A DNA stretch of 60,000 bases, taken from the NCBI RefSeq assembly GCF_029227915.1, contig NC_079878.1:21045501-21105500 (forward strand), written 5' to 3'. Origin of the DNA: Hydractinia symbiolongicarpus (lineage: Eukaryota; Cnidaria; Hydrozoa; Anthoathecata; Hydractiniidae). Below, one piece after another: positions 52,601 through 57,600 of this stretch (position 1 is its first letter; each line of letters opens with the position of its first letter). The notes below the pieces were generated by a model, which was not told the DNA's origin, did not search any database, and saw nothing but the letters and a program-made list of their open reading frames with translations. The position numbers and the translations under genes were made by a program.

Positions 52601-54552
52601 AGGGGTGGAGAGTACACATTTAAGATCCGAGATTTAACAGAGGAGGATTCTGGGTTCTATTTGTTTGAAGCAGAAAGTGATGGTGGTTTTGTTGAGAAGG
52701 AGTTTGAACTCGTTGTAGCAGGTAGGGAAGTTAAAATTTATTCCTAGTAATCTTGTTTATATTTTACTCCAAATGTTTTTTTGTGATTAAATCTGTGCAA
52801 AACACTAATCTAAACATCTACCACCATCTTTTTAGTATATTTTTGCAAACTATATATCCATATCATAATACTACGCGCCTGTCTGTGTGAATCAAAATGG
52901 TAGCTGCAAGTAGCGACAGGAAAATTTCCATTGATTCCCATTGAGCTGAGGATTACGTTTTATGACGTTCCTTTCTTTTAGCTAAACCAAAAGTGAAAGT
53001 TCCTCCACCAGCGGCTAAACCTAAACCAGTTAAAAAAGAACCTGAAAAAGTTGCACCGAAACCACCAGCGAAAAAAGAGAAACCAACTCCACAACCTGCT
53101 ACAAAGGAAAAAACAGTTCAACAAGCAGCCAAGAAGGAAAAACCAACTCCACAACCTACAAGTAAGCCAGTTAAAGAAAGTGAAAGTATCCCAGCGAAAG
53201 AAGAAGAAGTTGTTCTCAAAGGAAGAAGCAAAACATTTAAACCAGTCTTTACCACCAAGCTTCACGATGTCGAAGTCGTTGAGATGAGTGCAGCACGGTT
53301 TGGTGTAGTTGCAGAAGGTAGATGTTTTAGTATTATATCAACATGTTCCACAATTCATTTGACAGTTAACATTAAAGCTAGCATGTTGACAAAAGACAGA
53401 GTATTGTCTTTTTAAAAAGTAAAATCAACAAATGCTTGTTGAATACGAGGGGGACTTTCCTTGAAACTCATGCCTCTGGACAAAGCTCCTGTGCAGTCAG
53501 AAAAAGGGGAACTCCTGAAAAATTGGTTTTTAAATTTTTTTTTTGTGTTCGTCTGTTTTTTTAGTCGTCAGATTATAAAAACCGTCTTTTTTCTTGGTAA
53601 AATTTTTAATTGTATCGAACCAAATCACTCCTTTGTTTATTTTATTTTTTGAAACCACCCTGTGAGCGCAATAATGATGAGAACATTAGAGAAATTTGAG
53701 GTTAAGAATTAGAAAAACCTGCCTCCCTGCCTACCATTCATCTCCTTCACTCTTAACAGTGTATTTGGTCTCCGATCACATGTATTCTTAATTTTTGAAA
53801 CCTTCGTAGGTAATCCCGAAGTTGAGTTTATATGGTATAAAGACAATGTCGAAATCAATGAAAAGAATCGACACTTTCGAATTGAAGAAGAAGAAAATGG
53901 TGAAAGTTCGTTGATCATTGTCGAAGTTGAAGCAGCTGATAAAGGAAAATACAAATGCGTAGCCGTCAATGATGTTGGCAAGGCAACAACAACAGCAGAG
54001 CTATTTGTAGAAGGTTTGCTCGCTTACTCATTAATATCTTTAATCACTTCCTGTTGTTAATAATTGATCAATTAAGTCCACATTGTCAGATGTCAAACAA
54101 GGCTAATATCAAAATGATTGTTTTACTGTAATTATACTAATTGGTTGTTTGACCTGTAACTATAGTAACTGGAGTTTCAGAATGACTTAAGTCTTGTGCT
54201 AAATTTTTATGTCGTACCCTCTCTTCCCCACCTCCCGAATAAATAAATAAATTCAATTATAGATTCAGTGTTTTTTTTTAAATATGTAATTGATTTTTAA
54301 ATTAAACAAAAATTTTCAAACGAAAACGAAAAATGCACTGGAATTCAGTTTTATGTCCGTTCATCCACCTCAAACTAAGAATTAAAGTTATTCTTACTAA
54401 AAAACATTTGATAATTATGTTTGGTTGACAATTGCTTACTTTCGTCATATTTTACGACAATACAGACCCAATTATTTTGTTTCAGTTCACGGGTTTGCTT
54501 CAGAAGATGAATCTGAATCTGAGCTTGGAAAATCGTTGACAAGGTATATCAT

Positions 54553-54635
<83 letters not shown>

Positions 54636-57600
54636 TCAATTATGTTTATTTCCTTCAGTTTTTTATTGTATCTTTTCATTTTGACTGGCTGCTAACCATT
54701 TTTAGTGCGTGTAGGTGTAGTGTAGTCCTTAGTTGTATCCCATCTAAGTTAAACATTATGCAGATGAATGGAATGACTAAATTTGTTTGGTTGTGTTATC
54801 TTGTGTGTGTTTTTGTAGGACATCGACCATGGATGAGGAATTATCGGATGATTTGTTAGATCCTGTGGATGAACTTGAAAAGGCGCAGATCATTTTGCCA
54901 CTTCGCGATAAGAAAGCAAAAGTCGGCGAAAATACCAAATTTTCCTGTCGTGCTCAGTCGATTACTGGAGAATACGCAGTCGATTGGTATGTCAATAACA
55001 TCAAAATAACAACTGGCCCGCGTATGAAGATTTCGGTTCAAGACGACGGGGAGCTTTTTGTGTTTGATATCAAAGATGTTCAAGTGAGCGACAGTGGAAC
55101 TTACAAAGTTATCTTTTCTTCTCCTCATGATAAACTGGAATCCGCAGCACAGCTAGATGTGGAAGGTATACTATCTATGATTTCTTCTACCTTTTGGAAT
55201 CTTCAACTTTTGAAAAAAAAAATATACATTGTGAAAATTTAAGGTGACGTAGATACACCATTTGGGTGATGTGCCTTACTTTCACAGTTTTAAGTCGTCA
55301 TAATCACTTTGAGAAGTTGACAAAAAACAAAAAAACAGATGCAAATTTTTCTTTTAATTGCATAAGAAGTTTGAAACAAATATTTATATCCTAGCAAATC
55401 TTGAAATTAGACCTTTTATCCAGTTTGGTTGTTAGACACTTTTTTTGTATGTCATATGTCCCGTACCTATGAGAGTTAATTTGCGTGAAAATAGTTTTCA
55501 TTAAGATAGCAGGCGAATACACCCTAAATAAGTCTTGTGTTATAAAGCGAGACATTTCCCAAAAGTGATAAGTATATTATTTACTGCAAAATAAAAGTGT
55601 TAACTGACATTATTGTAATCCTGTTTTTTTAGACGTGGGTGATGTCAAGAAAACAATTTCTGTGACAATGAAAGATGAAAAAATAAATGATAGGTACGGA
55701 AGGAAATTGATGTACAGGTTGTAACTCCCGTAAAACAGTCTTCATCAGACAGGCGAACAGTTCAGGATTTATAGATTAGTCTGAATATTTTAATACACCA
55801 GTTTTTCTAAAAGAGTAATTTCTTCGTATGTATGTGTTGTTAATTTAGAAAACTAATTTGTATCGTTTAGCGAGAAAAAGTCAGAGGTCGTAACACCGCC
55901 AAAAGTAGCAGCGAAGTTAACAAAAGCTCCACCACCGAAACCTGCTTCGAAACCAATCAAAAAAAGGGACGTACAAGCTCCTGAATTTTCCTTAAAACCA
56001 AGAAGTCGAGATCTATTAGCAGGTAAGGCAGATACTGTAATCATTACGATGTAACGGTAGCTTTATATGTGTGATAAGAACAGGGACGTTTTGTAACCTG
56101 GTTATTTTTCTTACTATCAGGCATGCTTGAGAGAATATATTTTAAGTATCTACTTATCAGGTTAACGTTCTTATGAGTCGCACATAAAATCCCAAGTAAA
56201 AAGTTTTATAATTTATCATTGTATATGTTTGATTTCAAGGTATGCAAGTTCGATTCACTGCAAGTGTTTCTGGCAAACCCGCACCTGACATTAATTGGTA
56301 CAAGGCTGACGAAATCATTAAACCATCAAAGAATGTTGAAATAACATGCAATCCTTGTCTCTCCACGCTAATCATCAAGTCCATCGCAGCGGAGCATGCT
56401 GGGACATATAAGGTGGTTGCAAGCAACGAAGGAGGAGAGATTAGTGCTGAGGCTGTTCTCAATGTTGAAGACAAAAAATCTACACCAAAAGCTACTCAAG
56501 GTTCTAAACCAACAATCACAACGAAAATCTCCGATCAATCCATCGAAGAAGGAGAAGATGTTTCATTTAAAATAGAGTATGAAGGCCAACCTAACGCAGA
56601 CATAGAATGGGAGAAAAATGGACATAAAATTGTTTCGATAAAACGAGTAAAAGTTATTGATGGAAAAGGTTGTAGTGAATTGAAAATTACAGGCTGCCGT
56701 AGTGACGATGCTGGAACCTATACTGTGTCTGCTACTAACGTACATGGTATGGATGCTTGCACTGTGCAGTTGGACGTAAAAAGTAAGTTGTGTGCGATAT
56801 GTTTATCTTTTGTTACATATTTTAACTAAATAGGCCCTTATTTGTTGCTAAACAATGTTGGCTGTTTTAGACAATACAAATATAACAATACATGGTTTAC
56901 ACGAAATAATTTAAAGAGTTTTAGGCGTAATTGTATATAACTGTTTATTCCGTGTTACACTTTCACTGTTATATAAATATATAAAAAAAACTTGTTTGAA
57001 AATTTGAAGTTTGTTTCTGTCATTAGTTATCGTTACAAAGGTGACCTTAAAATACTTTTTGTATTCTCTTTAAGTGAAGATTTTCTCACTGTTTTAACAA
57101 CTTTAAATGCGGATACGTGTTAGAAAATCTATTTTTGTGAATGTGCCTATTAACATAGCCGAATTTCTATTTAGAAACACCCACTGGTGGAGAGGACACT
57201 CCTCCAGACATACAAGTAATCGAAGAAGTTGATAAAAAAGATCCGAACGACGCTCCGCCGCCTTCGTAAGTGTTTATGTCTGAGCTTATCACTGTAACGA
57301 TAAATCTGTCACACACGGATTTGCAGATTATTTCTGCATGTGTGTGATACCAAAACAAAACAACGTTGTGTTTGGTTTGTCGCTCGTTCGATGTTTTTTT
57401 TGTTGTTTTTCAGATCATAAATAAACTTTCACCATTTTAATATCAGGTTGAAAAATGTTCACGAAAGTGATCTATCTTGGTCTAACAATTTTGTTCTTCG
57501 CCCCCTTTTTTTGAGGTTGTGCCCTGTAGCTGTTTTTTTTTGCGTTCTGCATACGGACGTGCTGATTGTACCATGTCGCCTCAGCTCAGCATAATTTTGT

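Noticed and set aside
54425-54859. 144-codon ORF with a Tyr-Leu-Phe-Ile repeat
   Set aside because: It is translation of the TTTA microsatellite and neighbouring intron. The real exons here are 54486-54543 and 54819-55165.
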